A stretch of 64,000 bases of DNA from Pictodentalium vernedei (taxonomy: Eukaryota; Mollusca; Scaphopoda; Dentaliida; Dentaliidae). Where the stretch lies: contig CM062297.1 of assembly GCA_031216915.1 (NCBI GenBank), positions 540,538,971-540,602,970 of the forward strand, in the 5' to 3' direction. The position numbers and the translations under genes are program-made. Position 1 is the stretch's first letter, and each line of letters opens with the position of its first letter. The notes under the pieces were generated by a model that worked only from the letters and a program-made list of their open reading frames with translations, was not told the origin of the DNA and did no database searches. Of this stretch, positions 1 to 10,900 are shown piece by piece.

Positions 1-2
1 TT

Positions 3-893
3 TTGGGCCGGAATAAGGATATTGCGCCTGAGTTTCCGACCCAGTCCAGAAATGTCACACGGACATTTGAACTTCTAAATGACGCTACATTCAAGCTAGC
101 CTCTAAGACTGGCAAATCCAGTTTCTTATTGCCTCATGCTGTACATCTGCCATTCATCAACAGTAGAAATAGATTTGAAACGGCAGGACAGGGCGTGTCG
201 AGAGTTCCTCTGCATTTAGACGACCAGGCAGAAGACTTGGAGTTGTCTTTGCCGGCGTCTACGTCGATTCTCTCCAGTATGTTGGAGACGACAATCTCGT
301 CTAACAGAGCCAGTTTAGACACCTTATCTTACGCAGATCACCTTACCGGAGCATTATCACTACGTCTCGATGGAAAAGAATTCCAAGAGGTTCAAACTTC
401 CTTGAGAGTTCTTTCGAGGGCCATAGCATTCTCCATGTATAACTCCGCCCTTTCAGTGGCAAATTTGGAGTTAGTCAGATGTGATGCTGCCCTGGCTTCA
501 TCCACAAGAGTGGATACTAAGGTGAAAAACTCTTTTCGAGTCGCTCCGGTTTCAGGAGAGCTTCTCTTCGACGGCAAGCTTTCGCTAATCTATGATCAGA
601 TTATTAAGAAAGTTTCGGACTCTCTGCTTTTTAAGTCCGCTTCGAAAAAACCAGACTCAGCAGAGAGGAGTAAGGCAGGGACTTCTGGGGTGAGTGCGTC
701 CAAGGGAAGTTCCTATAGAGGATCTAAGAAAGCCTCTACGTCTTACTATAGAGACCGTCAGAGTAGCGACTCAGGTAGGGGTCGTAATGCTGGCCGAGAC
801 AACCGGTCAGACGGCCCTAGGTCGACTGGTCGAGGTGCGGGTCAGGGAGGACGTAGTTTCTCCTCCTGCAAGCCTTGCAGGTCCAGGAGGTGA
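3..893 (+). pseudogene. DIRS gag-like protein, C-terminal part
   Basis: An open frame of about 296 codons runs from the window edge to a TGA at 891-893. It is the C-terminal portion of the gag-like first ORF of a DIRS element. The true start lies upstream of the window. The first two thirds is a helix-rich region (SYADHLTGALSLRL and following) and the last 80 residues are Ser/Gly/Arg-rich with RGRN, GRDNRSDG and GRGAGQGGR motifs, typical of a nucleic-acid-binding gag tail. The same protein is found, broken, in DIRS-C at 35280-36241, where about 110 bp of this frame are deleted. The pol frame overlaps its last 200 bases in another frame, so pol was probably reached by frameshifting or reinitiation (inference). 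No stop lies within the visible part, but the element as a whole is dead. Confidence 0.75.
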
Positions 894-1609
894 TGGTCTA
901 AACCTCTATTGCGCTCCAGTGGGCGGAAGGCTGTCGAGATTCTTAACCAACTGGTTGTCAATTACGGACGACCCATGGGTGCAGGGGGTTATTTCAGAAG
1001 GTCTAAAGCTGTCCTTCAAGGAAAAACCTCCGTTAACACGAAGTCCACGTTGGACTCAGCTTCCGGCAAACCTTCAGAAGAGAGATTCGCTTCTATCAGA
1101 AGTCCAATCTCTTCTGGAGAAGAATGCAATAGAGGTCGTAGAAAACCAGGAATCTCCAGGTTTCTACAGTCACCTGTTCCTGGTTCCAAAACCAGATGGC
1201 TCGTTCCATCCAGTTATAGATCTAAGCTGGATAAACAAGCTGATTGTGGCTCCGAAATTTTATATGGAGACCACCCAATCGGTCAGAGCGAGCATTCAAG
1301 TGAACGATTATGCTGCGAGCATAGATCTCAAGGATGCGTACTTTCACGTCATGGTACATCCGGCGTTCAGAAGTACCTTCGCTTCGCTGTCTTAGGGGTC
1401 ATTTATCAGTTCCGACCAATGTGCTTCAGTCTGAATCTAGCGCCCTGGGCCTTCACTCGAATAATGAACTCGGTAATGACTCATTTCTGAGCTCATTTGT
1501 CTGCGGTAACGTCGGCTTACTTGGACAACATTCTTCAGAGGTACGGCAACAGGTTAATGCTTCAGAACGATGTTCAGAATCTGCTTCAACTGCTCTGACG
1601 TCTCGGTTT
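694..1609 (+). pseudogene. DIRS-A reverse transcriptase, N-terminal half (frameshifted, truncated)
   Basis: Reverse transcriptase of the DIRS-A pol frame. The sequence shows LEKNAIEVVENQESPGFYSH, LFLVPKPDGSFHPVIDLSWI and then DLKDAYFHV, which is the RT motif A carrying the first catalytic Asp. At about 1370 one A is missing relative to DIRS-C, so the frame shifts. The following text (CFSLNLAPWAFTRIMNS) is read in the next frame up to a stop near 1490. At 1518-1529 the codons are TAC TTG GAC AAC, so the catalytic YLDD box reads YLDN and one metal-binding Asp is lost. The gene is then cut at 1609 by DIRS-B. The coding relationship is clear; activity is excluded. Confidence 0.85.
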
Positions 1610-1863
1610 CTTGTCAACCTACTCACAATTGTTTGCAATTGACTGTAACGTAAGTGCAAGCCCTACTTCGTAGCTAACTCAAGCTTTTAGAGAACTTTTC
1701 CAAACAAGTTGGAAAAAGTAATAGAGTGCAAAAGCACGAAAAAGATCGAAAAAAGGGTCGAGCGAGACCAGCGCTCGAAATTACAGGTACTCTCTCTGCA
1801 CACCTCTTGCGTTTACTGAGCGCATGCGCAACAATTGTGATGTCAATTCCTTTTATTTCCGCC
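1610..1863 (+). repeat. DIRS-B left inverted terminal repeat
   Basis: Reverse complement matches 6030-6283 over almost the whole length with scattered substitutions. Shared landmarks include AAGTGCAAGCC, TTTTCCAAACAAGTTGGAAA and CGAGCGAGACCAGCGCTC. A GCGCATGCGCA motif lies at 1820-1830. Confidence 0.9.
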
Positions 1864-2006
1864 ATTTGTACATGGTCAGAAATTTTTGTGACTCATGCTA
1901 CTTTGCTGTTATTCTTCATGAACAACTTATTATATGTGCTCTGCATTTCATTGTGTGCAAGTGGATTGTATCCTTTTATCAAGCTATCCAAAATTGTTTT
2001 TGATTA

Positions 2007-3084
2007 ATGTTATTTTTGATCATTATTGCTTGTTTCTTCACACTTAATCTTGTTTTTCCCCCACGTGTGAACACGGCCTTTGTGCTGTTTTCCATCGGCG
2101 GGAAGCTTGATTCCATTTTCATTCATATAATGCCAAAGACTATTCCTTGTACCTCTTGCTTGCAAGTGAAGCATGTGGACGACTCTCATTCCACATGTGT
2201 CACTTGCAACATTTGCACCCAGGCCCAATCATGTGGTATTTGTGGGGTTTGGTCCTCTAAATTCTGGGCTTCTGTTAACAAGGTGGTTCTGTCCAGAGCT
2301 AGAACCCCTCGTTCTCGGGGTAAGGGTAGCCGTGCCGTAGCAGACATTTCTGCTGGTGCACGTGGTGACTGTCACACAGGATTCTGATCTGTCTTCTGTG
2401 GCGAGTTCCTCTGCAACTGTTGATGGTGCTAGTTCAGTGATACCTGACGTGGAGACCGTGGTCTCTCTGTCTTCTGATGTCACTCTTGAGGCGTCTGTTT
2501 TCGTAGAGAGCTTCTCTGAGGTCAGCTCGGTCACCATCTCCGATCTGCCTCCTACGCCGTCGACAGTTGCTGAGGAAGTTGTTACTACAGATCCTATTCT
2601 GTCTGATGGTGGCTCTTCCATCTCCTCTGGGGATGGTCTACAGTCTAGGGGGACTGAGGCTGTATCTGCTGGTGTGTCTGTGTGCTTTCAGCCTCCCCTA
2701 GCCTCACGGCGGGGTTGTGCAGGTTTGCTGTCTGCTCCGTCTCATCTGGCTAGGTTTGCTCCTAGTCGGTTGAGCCAGTCGGTCACTTCGGCAGCGATTC
2801 CTCGTCCCTCGAGTGAATCGTTTATTGTTCCTCCTTCCCCTGCTAGTGTGCCTCCTAGCAGGATGGTGTTGGGACGTTGGCATCCAGGGCCTGCTGTTCG
2901 GCAGTGGTCAGTGACAGCCCCTGTTAGCTGTCACTCTCGGAACCTTCCTCCGGTGATTTCTCACTGTGTTCTGAGTCTGGGTGTCGATCGATGCTTGCCG
3001 TCGGTCTCAGAGGATGGGCAGTTGGGGCCGTCTGCCATGCAGAGGCCAATGACAGGTTCCTGTCATTCTTGGGACAATGTCTGA
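2007..3084 (+). pseudogene. DIRS-B gag-like ORF with N-terminal zinc-binding motif
   Basis: The likely start is the ATG at 2130, because the protein then opens with MPKTIPCTSCLQV. A cysteine cluster follows (CxxC, then H..C..C..C, then CGICG and a Trp). DIRS-C opens in the same way at 34191 (YCSNCNARKSS ... CVSCGQC ... CSVCVS), so a Cys-rich N-terminus appears to be a family trait of this gag. The first frame ends at 2387 and the reading continues in the frame 2356-3084, so there is one frameshift. The remainder is Ser/Thr/Pro-rich and low in complexity. The conserved gag core seen at 3-893 is missing, which points to an internal deletion. The role as nucleic-acid-binding gag is inferred from position and composition. 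Confidence 0.6.
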
Positions 3085-3881
3085 TGCAGGAGATCGACAA
3101 TCTCCTCTCCAAAGGGGCGATCGAGGTGGTCAGGAACACCCTTTCACCAGGGTTTTACTCGAGACTTTTCTTGGTGCCGAAGAAAAACGACCCATTTCGT
3201 CCTGTCATCGATCTGAGTATCCTGAACGAGTGCATTATAGCTCCTCGTTTCAGTATGGAGACTTTCCGGTCAGTTCGGCGTTCAGTTCATTAGGGCGACT
3301 TTGCTGCCAGTATCGACCTGTAGGATGCCTACTTCCATGCACCCATTCATCTGGCGTCACGGAAATATCTTCGGTTCTCGTTTCGGGATCGAGTTTATCG
3401 ATTCAGAGCTCTCCCGTTCGGTTTTAACCTGGCTCCTTGGGCCTTCGCCCGACTGATGTCACATGTGCTTGCTTTCCACCGTACTCAGTCGGCTGTGACT
3501 TCGTCAGCCTACCTGGACGACATCCTCCAACGGCACCACGATGCTGCTGTTCTGGAGTTAGATGTCCGGCAGTTTCTTTGCCTGCTAGAGTCGCTGGGTT
3601 TCAGAGTCAATTGCGAGAAGTCGGATCTCCTTCCTTCTCAGCGATTCCGTCATTTGGGGATGGATTTCGACACTCTTCACAATGTAGTGTCGGTCCCCCA
3701 TGCTCGGGCGATGATTCTTTCCGCCTTGACTCGGAACCTGCTTCAATCTTCCTCGGTCTCGGCCAGGACTTTCCTTCGGATGCTGGGCCTTTGCGGTTCG
3801 GTGACAGATCTCATTCTGCTCTGTCGCTTGTTTGTCCGACCTCTCCAACACTTCCTGTTGGATCATTGCGTCCGAATGTAG
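2991..3881 (+). pseudogene. DIRS-B reverse transcriptase
   Basis: RT of DIRS-B, read across three overlapping frames. The opening is LLSKGAIEVVRNTLSPGFYS, then LFLVPKKNDPFRPVIDLS. A TAG at about 3290 and another in-frame stop near 3324 break the region leading into DAYFHA (motif A). The frame then gives FNLAPWAFARLMSHVL and AYLDDILQ, with the catalytic YLDD intact at 3510-3521. The thumb region follows (LESLGFRVNCEKSDLLPSQR, LGMDF). The order and motifs match DIRS RT rather than LTR or LINE RT. The protein could not be made in one piece. Confidence 0.85.
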
Positions 3882-3959
3882 ATCCGCTGGACCTGGAACT
3901 CACTATTCCTTGGTCTCTGCTTTGTCACCTCCACCCTTGGGCCGATATTCCCTGGATGA

Positions 3960-4882
3960 CCCTGGATGACACAGGCTGTTCCATTGGATCTTCCTTTGGC
4001 CGATCGCATCTTTACTGCGGATGCCAGTGATCGGGGCTGGGGTGCGACGTTGGATCCTCTCGGTCTGTCTACTCACGGCGAGTGGGACAGCGAGCAGGTG
4101 GGCCTTCATATCAACCAGAAGGGGCTCCTTGCTCTTCTGTTGAGTTTTCGACTTTGGATCCCTCATCTGTCAGGCCATTTTGTCCTACTTCTTTCGACAA
4201 TTCGACAGTAGTGGCCTACATACGGAATCAAGGAGGCACACATTCGATTCCCATGTATCGGCTGTCTCAGGATCTTCTTCTGTTGGAGAGGGATGTGAAC
4301 GCTCGGGTGTCCATTTGACACATTCCCGGGCGTCTCAGCGTCCTAGCAGACTCCCTGTCCCGACACGACAGTGTCCTTCCAACTGAATGGATGCTACATC
4401 GGTCGGTGTTTCAGGCGATTTGCGAGCAGTGGAGTCGCCCTCAGGTCGACCTTTTCGCTACTCCCTGGAATCATCAGGTACAGACCTTTGTCTCCCCTTG
4501 TCCAGATCCTCTGGCATTTGCAGTCGACGCTCGGTCTCTGGACTGGACAGGTTGGATCGGCTATGCCTTTCCTCCTGCACCGATTCTTCCTCAAGTATTA
4601 ATGAAGATTTGTGCTTGCAGTTGCAGGATTATTCTGATCACACCTCTGTCTCCACAGAGGGTGTGGATCAATCTGCTGCAGCCTCTGTTGGCAGATCGGC
4701 CAATTCGTCTACCTCTACGTCGCGATCTTCTTTCCCAGGGTCATCCCAGGAAGTATCACAACAACCTGGCGAGCCTGTCCCTTCATGCCTGTCTTTTATC
4801 AGGTCCAGTCTCCGACATAGAGGTTTTTCGAGACGAACAGTGGAGTGCATTTCTGCATCGCGGCGACATTCCACTGGCATGA
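3960..4882 (+). pseudogene. DIRS-B RNase H and DAM-methyltransferase-like domains
   Basis: RNase H starts with FTADASDRGWGATL (first Asp present). The second acidic site, normally N-x-x-E, reads HINQKGLLALLL, so Glu is replaced by Gly (codon GGG at 4122-4124). The third site LSDNSTVVAYIRNQGGTHS is present after a frameshift at about 4200. A TGA at 4316-4318 precedes HIPGRLSVLADSLSR. The next domain (from 4391) reads QVDLFATPWNHQVQTFVSPC, then AVDARSLDWTGWIGYAFPPA and later ITPLSPQRVW. This spacing resembles the DAM-like adenine methyltransferase domain known from DIRS elements, but the NPPY-type catalytic motif is FPPA here. The domain is in another frame from the downstream recombinase, which overlaps it. 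Confidence 0.75.
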
Positions 4883-5776
4883 CTTATGCTACGAAGTGGA
4901 AGGTTTTCTGCCGCTGGTGTGCAGATCACAATGTGGATTACCGTGATCCGTCAATCGCTCAAATTGCATATTTTCTGGTATATCTTTTTGACTCCAAGGG
5001 CCTCCAGCCTATTACGATTAAGGGCTATCGGTCTATGCTGTCTGATACTTTCTCTTATGTGGGAAAGCGGTGCATCGGTCCTAATCTTTTTCTCTCCAAA
5101 CTCATTCGGCACTTTTCTTTGAAGAGGCCTCGAGTTTTGCTTCTTACACCCAAGTGGAACTTGGCATGGGTGTTGCATTGTTTGGAGGGGGCGCCATTCG
5201 AGCCTTTATCTGAGACCAATATGCGTTTTCTCACCTATAAGACGGCTTTTCTTCTAGCGTTTGCTCGACGAGTCAGTGAGCTTCATGCGCTGTCTGTTGA
5301 TTCTGCCTTCTTCAGAAATGAGGTTAACAGTGTCACCTTCACTACTGATTGCTCTTTTCTGGCTAAGAATCAACTTCCTGATTCAGTACCTCCTCCCATC
5401 TGCATTCGGGCTCTCCCTGCTGTCAATGGCCGGAGACCTATTCTTTGTCCTGTTCGTGCGATCAAGACTTACATTACTCGCACTCAGTTCATTCGGAGGG
5501 GTCGGAAGAGATTCTTTCTGTCTCTCATTCCTAAGAGGCAGTCTATCTCTTCCCATTCTATTTCCAGGTGGATCTGTCTTGCAATCAAGCTGGCTTATTC
5601 CCGTTTGCGTCGGATCTTGTTTCGAACCGGTTTAATGCTCATGAGGTTCGTGCCATTTCTACATCCTGGGCTCTACCTTCTCCTCCTTTTATCTCCACCA
5701 CCTTCAGCAGCAATCTGAGGACCTTTATTCTTTACGCCCTCTCGTTGCTGCTCAGGATGTTGTGCACCCTCGATAA
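4690..5776 (+). pseudogene. DIRS-B tyrosine recombinase
   Basis: The integrase of DIRS elements, which inserts a circular DNA copy by site-specific-type recombination. The N-terminal core-binding part begins near RGFSRRTVECISASRRHSTG and runs through YATKWKVFCRWCADH, YFLVYLFDSKGLQPITIKGY and RSMLSDTF. The catalytic part shows the first Arg in FARRVSELHALS, then HEVRAISTSWA (the HxxR box). The nucleophile region FYLHHL is present but in another frame. Compared with DIRS-C, about 30 bp are missing between HxxR and the Tyr, which causes that shift. The 3' text DLYSLRPLVAAQDVVH matches the DIRS-C end. The upstream open frame from 4387 is overlap with the methyltransferase-like region. Dead copy. 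Confidence 0.85.
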
Positions 5777-5938
5777 ATTGTTTTTATCGAGGTTGTGCTT
5801 CTCTCAGCCTTGTTCTTTTCAGGTGCTTTCTCTCTATCTTCATTACAGGTTTCGCTATTGTTCTCTGCCATCCTTGCTTTTCTTTCTGCTACTCTTATTG
5901 GTATTGGTTATGTGATTCACCTCCTCCTATTGTTTATT

Positions 5939-5969
5939 CAGCCAATTGTAAACAATTGTGAGTAGGTTG
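5939..5969 (+). repeat. DIRS-B internal complementary region (partial)
   Basis: The sequence AATTGTAAACAATTGTGAGT and its flanks is the reverse complement of the outer end of the left terminal repeat (1610-1645). In DIRS elements such a region bridges both ends during circular template formation. Only the half complementary to the left end is evident here; the half for the right end was not found next to it. Confidence 0.65.
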
Positions 5970-6029
5970 AAAAGAAATTAAAAATATCTTTGATATCGAT
6001 GTCTCCCGCTAAATCACAAACTTCTCATT

Positions 6030-6283
6030 GGCGGAAATACAGAATTGATGTCACGGTTGTTCCGCATGCGCTCGGTAAACGCAAGAGGTGTGCAGAGAGA
6101 GAGTACCTGTAATTTTGAGCGCTGGTCTCGCTCGACCCATTTTTCAATCTTTTTCGTGCTTTTGCTCTCTATTACTTTTTCCAACTTGTTTGGAAAAGTT
6201 CTCTAAAAGCTTGAGTTAGTTCCGAAGTGGGGCTTGCACTTACATTACAGCCAGTTGTAAACCATTGTGGTAGGTATGTTAAG
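6030..6283 (-). repeat. DIRS-B right inverted terminal repeat
   Basis: Inverted counterpart of 1610-1863. It contains CCGCATGCGCT at 6062-6072, the counterpart of the left-repeat GCGCATGCGCA. Confidence 0.9.
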
Positions 6284-7552
6284 AAACAAAATTTACTAAA
6301 AAATTTTAATTTCATTGTAAACGAAAAGAAGTTGGATCTAGTTCCGTCCAAGTCATTCACCCACTTGGGAATGAGCTTCGAGACGCACAACAATCTGGTT
6401 CATCTGCGTTACCCAGAGCGAAATTAGTCAGTTGTTACGCTCGCTTTTGTCTTCACTCAGATGTAGTAACAGCGAGAGAATTCAAGCAACTGATAGGTTT
6501 GTGCGGAGCGGATGGGGCAACTACACACATGTCCACTCCAGATATTTTTTACTCAGAATTGGAGTGTGAAGATTCATTCGCTCAAAACGAACATCGTCTT
6601 GTCAAAACAAGTAAAACAAGAGATTCAGACTTGGGCAGATATTCAGTGGTTAACTCAGGGAGTGCCACTGCAACTGCCGGATCCGATTTTTATGATTATG
6701 ACGGATGCGAGTCAAACAGGTTGGGGCGCAACTTTGAGACCAACAGATTCGAGGTGCCAGGGTCTTTGGGATCCGCAGTTCCTAAACAAGCACATAAACA
6801 TCAAAGAGATGATGTCAATTTGGCTTGCGCTACATCATTGGATAAACATTATTCAGAATTCACATGTTCAAATTCTGTCCGACAATTCAACAGTAGTAGC
6901 GTATATTCGGAACCAGGGAGGCACTCATTCCATACCGTTGTTCAACTTAACGGAAAGAATCCTTCTGTTTGTCCTAGAGCATCAGGTTCTTCTGTCAGTC
7001 TGTCATATTCCGGGTCGTCTGAACGTTCTAGCGGACTCCCTTCTTGGAAAGGTCATATGTTGCTGTCAGAATGGACTCTCAACAAACGAGTATTCAATCA
7101 GATTTTTTACCAATGGGATCGTCCTATGATAGACTTGTTTGCTTTGCATCTCAACAATCAGTTGCAGACGTATATGTGTCGCCATGCCCAGATCCCCGAG
7201 CGTTCGCAATAGACGCTCTCTCGATCTCATGGGATGGAATGACAGGATATGCCTATCCTCCAGCTCTGTTGATTCAACAGATATTGCTAAAAATCAAGCA
7301 ATCTCACTGCAAGATTCTGTTGGTAGCATCTCTGTCAGCCCAGAGACCATGGATAAATCTACTCAGGTGTCTGTTGTGGGACATTCCTCGGAAGCTTCCT
7401 CCATGGGAGGACCTTCTTTCCCAGGGGAAATCGCACACACTGCATCACAACCCGCAAGGTCTCAACCTTCACTTCTTTCCGTTGTGCGGTCCTTCTTGCA
7501 CGACAAGCAGTGGATGCAATTTCTAACTGTAGGAGGACCTCCTCTTCGCTAA
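6284..7552 (+). pseudogene. DIRS-A pol continued: RT thumb, RNase H, methyltransferase-like domain
   Basis: The text resumes at FNFIVNEKKLDLVPSKSFTH and LGMSFETHNN, aligned with DIRS-C 36950-37050. A small deletion near 6410 breaks the frame. RNase H is well preserved in 6512-7129: IMTDASQTGWGATL, NIKEMMSIWLALHHW (the usual NxxE spacing), ILSDNSTVVAYIRNQGGTHS and CHIPGRLNVLADSL. The domain after it shows VSPCPDPRAFAIDALSISWD and YAYPPALLIQQILLKI, the DAM-like region with YPPA in place of a catalytic NPPY. Further frame changes occur near 7050 and 7200. It was part of one polyprotein in the ancestor. Confidence 0.85.
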
Positions 7553-7646
7553 ATTATGCTGCTAAGTGGGATGGTTTTCTCTCGTTGGTGTGGGGATCAT
7601 TCTATTGATATTTATGATCCCTCCATTCCAGACATTGCTAATTTTT
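7553..7646 (+). pseudogene. DIRS-A tyrosine recombinase, N-terminal fragment
   Basis: Recombinase core-binding domain reading VFSRWCGDHSIDIYDPSIPD, entered by ATG at 7557 in a frame different from the preceding text. It stops at 7646 in the codons for NF(L)VYLF where element F1-1 is inserted. The protein continues at 13070. Confidence 0.85.
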
Positions 7647-7695
7647 AGCTTAACTTGACATAGTCAAGATAAGCTATTGCCATCATGCGTGCGGA

Positions 7696-7745
7696 AGTCT
7701 GTGAGTCTGTGAATCTGTGAGTCTGTTAGTCTGTGAGTCTGTGAG
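7696..7745 (+). repeat. GTCTGTGA-type microsatellite near F1-1 5' end
   Basis: Imperfect repeats of GTCTGTGA (with GTCTGTTA and ATCTGTGA variants). The tract sits where other elements in this window carry CCGTC/GTCTG-rich tracts. Confidence 0.85.
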
Positions 7746-7904
7746 TCTGTTCACATTTTCCTTTAGCACGGGCTACACCCTGCAGTTCTTGTCTGATTGT
7801 CACAAAATTTCATATGCAGGTTTGGGGTCATGTCTAGATGAGAACGTCCCCTTTTGGTCGCGATCGGGCAACCGGTATGGCTGCCTGAGCCCAGAACCCG
7901 AAAA

Positions 7905-10900
7905 CCATTAGCACAGTCTACAGGTCGTATTTATGAAGGAATTTCATTGTAACTTGGTAGGATGCCTCTGTATAATGCCTAGATGAGAACATCCCCTTTT
8001 GGGCATGATCTATCAACCGTGATGGCTGCCCAAGCCCGAAACCCAAAAACTTTTAGCACAGTCTACAGGTCATCTTTAATGTAGAGGGATTTCATTGTAA
8101 CTTGGTAGGATGACTCCTTATGATGTCTAGATGAGAATTTCCCCATTTGGGCATGATCTGCCAACCGTGACGACTGCCCGAGCCCAAAACCCGAAAACCT
8201 TTAGCACAGTCTACAGGTCATATTTATTGAGGAATTTCATTGTAACTTGGTGGGTTGACTTCATACAATGTGTAGATGAGAAAGTCCCCTTTTGGACGTG
8301 ATTGGGCAACTGTGACGGCTACTGGGGCCCAAAGCCCGAAAATCTTTAGCACAGTCTACAGGTGATACTTATGAAGGGATTTCATTGTACCTTGGTAGGA
8401 TGACTCTAAATAATGTCTAGATGAGAACGTCCCCTTTTGGTCGCCATCATTCAGCTGTGATGGCGAGCCCAAAAACCTTTAGCATAGGCAAAAGGTCATA
8501 TTTATGGAAGGATTTCATTGTAACCTCCATATAATGCCTAGATGATGACGTCCCCTTTTGGTCGTGATTGGTCAGTTGTGATGGCTACAAGTGCATGAAG
8601 CCCAATAACCTTGAGCACAGTCTACAGGTCATATTTATGAAGGGATTTCCTTGTAACTTCTTAGGATCACTCCAGATGATGCCCAGATGAAATGTCCCCT
8701 ATGGTAGCGATCATTCAGCCATGATGGCTGCCCGAGCCCGAAGCCCGAAAAACCTTTAGCACAGTCTACAGGCCATATTTATGAAGGGATTTCATTGTAA
8801 CTTGGTAGGTTAACTTCATATAATGTCTAGATGAGAGCGTCCCCTTTTGGACATGATTAGGCAACTGTGACGGCTAAAGGTGCCCGAAGCCCGAAAACCA
8901 TTAGCACAGTCTACAGGTCATATTTATGAGGGGATTTCATTGTAACTTGGTAGGATGACTCCAAATAATGTCTAGATGAGAACGTCCCATTTTGATCGCG
9001 ATCATTCAACCTTAATGGGTGCCCGAGCCCAAAAACCTTTAGCATAGGTAAAAGGTCATATTTATGGAAGGATTTCATTGTAACCTATTAGGTTGACTCC
9101 ATATAATGCCTAGATGATGACATCCCCTTTTGGTCGTGATTGGTCAGCTGTGATGGCTACAAGTGCCCGAAGCCCGAAAACCGTGAGCACAGTCTACAGG
9201 TCATATTTATGAAGGGATTTCATTGTAACTTCGTAGGATCACTCCAGATGATGCCCAGATGAGATTGTCCCCTTTGGTTGCGATCATTCAACCATGATGG
9301 CTGCCCGAGCCCGAAGCCCGAAAACCTTAAGCACAGTCTACAGGTCATACTTATGAAGGGATTTCATTGTAACTTGGTAGGTTGACTTCATATAATGTCT
9401 AGATGAGAACGTCCCCTTTTGGACATGATTGGGCAACTTTGACGGCTAAAGGTGCCCGGAGCCCGCAAAACCTTTAGCACAGTCTACAGGTCATATTTAT
9501 GAAGGGATTTCATTGTAACTTGGTAGGATGACTCCAAATAATGTCTAGATGAGAACGTCCCATTTTGGTTGTGATCATGCAGCCTTGATGGGTGCCCGAG
9601 CCCAAAAACCTTTAGCATAGGCAAAAGGTTATATTTATAGAAGGATTTCATTGTAACCTGTTAGGTTGACTCCATATAATGCCTTCTTTGGTTGTGCTTG
9701 GTCAACTGTGATGGCTACAGGTGTCCGAAGCCCGAAAACCTTGAGCACAGTCTACAGGTCATATTTATGAAGGGATTTCATTGTAACTTTGCAGGATCAC
9801 TCCAGATGATGCCCAGATGAGATTGTCCCCTTTGGTTGCGATCATTCAACCATGATGGCTGCCCGAGCCCGAAAACCTTTAGCACAGTCTACAGGTCATA
9901 TTTATGAAGGGATTTCATTGTAACTTGGTAGGTTGACTTCATATAATGTCTAGATAAGAACGTCCCCTTTTGGACACGATTGGGCAACTGTGACGGCATC
10001 AGGGGCCCAAAGCCCGAAAACCTTTAGAACAGTCTACAGGTCATAATTATGAAGGGATTTCATTGTAGCTTGGTAGGATGACTCCAAATAGTGTCCAGAT
10101 GAGAGCGTCCCCTTTTGGTCACGATCATTCAGCCTTGATGGCTGCCCGAGTCCAAAAACCTTTAGCATGTCTGTAGGTCGTATTTATGGAAGGATTTCAT
10201 TGTAACTTGTTAGGTTGACTCCATATAATGCCTAGATGATGACATCCCCTTTTGGTCGTGGTTGGTCAACTGTGATGGCTACAGGTGCCTGAAGCCCAAA
10301 AATCTTGAGCACAGTCTACAGGTCATATTTATGAAGGGATTTCATTGTAACTTCATAGGATCACTCCAGATGATGTCCAGATGAGAATGTCCCCTTTTGG
10401 TTGCGATAATTCAACCATGATGGCTGCCCAAGCCTAAAGCCCAAAAACCTTTAGCACAGTCTTCAAATCATATTTATGAAGGGATTTCATTGTAACTTGG
10501 TAGGTTGACTTCATGTAATGTCTAGATGAGAACAGCCCCTTTTGGACACCATTAGGCCACTGTGTTGGCTACTGGGGCCCAAAGCCCGAAAATCTTTAGC
10601 ACAGTCTACAGGTGACATTTATGAAGGGATTTCATTGTACCTTGGTAGGATGACTCTAAATAATGTCTAGATGAGAACGTCCCCTTTTGGTCGCCATCAT
10701 TCAGCTGTGATGGCTACAAGTGCCCGAAGCCCGAAAACCGTGAGCTCAGTCTACAGGTCATATTTATGATGGGATTTCATTGTAACTTCGTAAGATCACT
10801 CCAGATGATGCCCAGATGAGATTGTCCCCTTTGGTTGCGATCATTCAACCATGATGGCTGCCCGAGCCCGAAGCCCAAAAACCTTAAACACAGTCTACAG

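Larger units (their letters stand above)
1..1609 (+). mobile_element. DIRS-A retrotransposon, 5' part (cut by window edge and by DIRS-B)
   Basis: The left fragment of a DIRS-type tyrosine-recombinase retrotransposon enters from outside the window. It carries the gag C-terminal part and the N-terminal half of reverse transcriptase, and is very close in sequence to DIRS-C at 35400-36960. It stops at 1609, inside the RT codons just after the YLDD-box region, where the inverted repeat of DIRS-B begins. The element resumes at about 6284, is cut again at 7646 by element F1-1, resumes at 13070 and is lost after 13444. Confidence 0.85.
1610..6283 (+). mobile_element. DIRS-B retrotransposon (about 4.7 kb) nested in DIRS-A
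   Basis: A second DIRS element bounded by inverted terminal repeats of about 254 bp (1610-1863 and 6030-6283). Its internal order is gag-like ORF, RT, RNase H, methyltransferase-like domain and tyrosine recombinase, all on the plus strand. The flanks are both RT of DIRS-A: the left flank ends at CTCGGTTT and the right flank resumes with a frame reading FIVNEKK. The right flank is somewhat diverged from the left, so a later exchange between DIRS copies cannot be excluded. At 4.67 kb against 7.07 kb for DIRS-C, the gag/pol junction is strongly shortened. Several stops and frameshifts make it non-autonomous. Confidence 0.85.
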
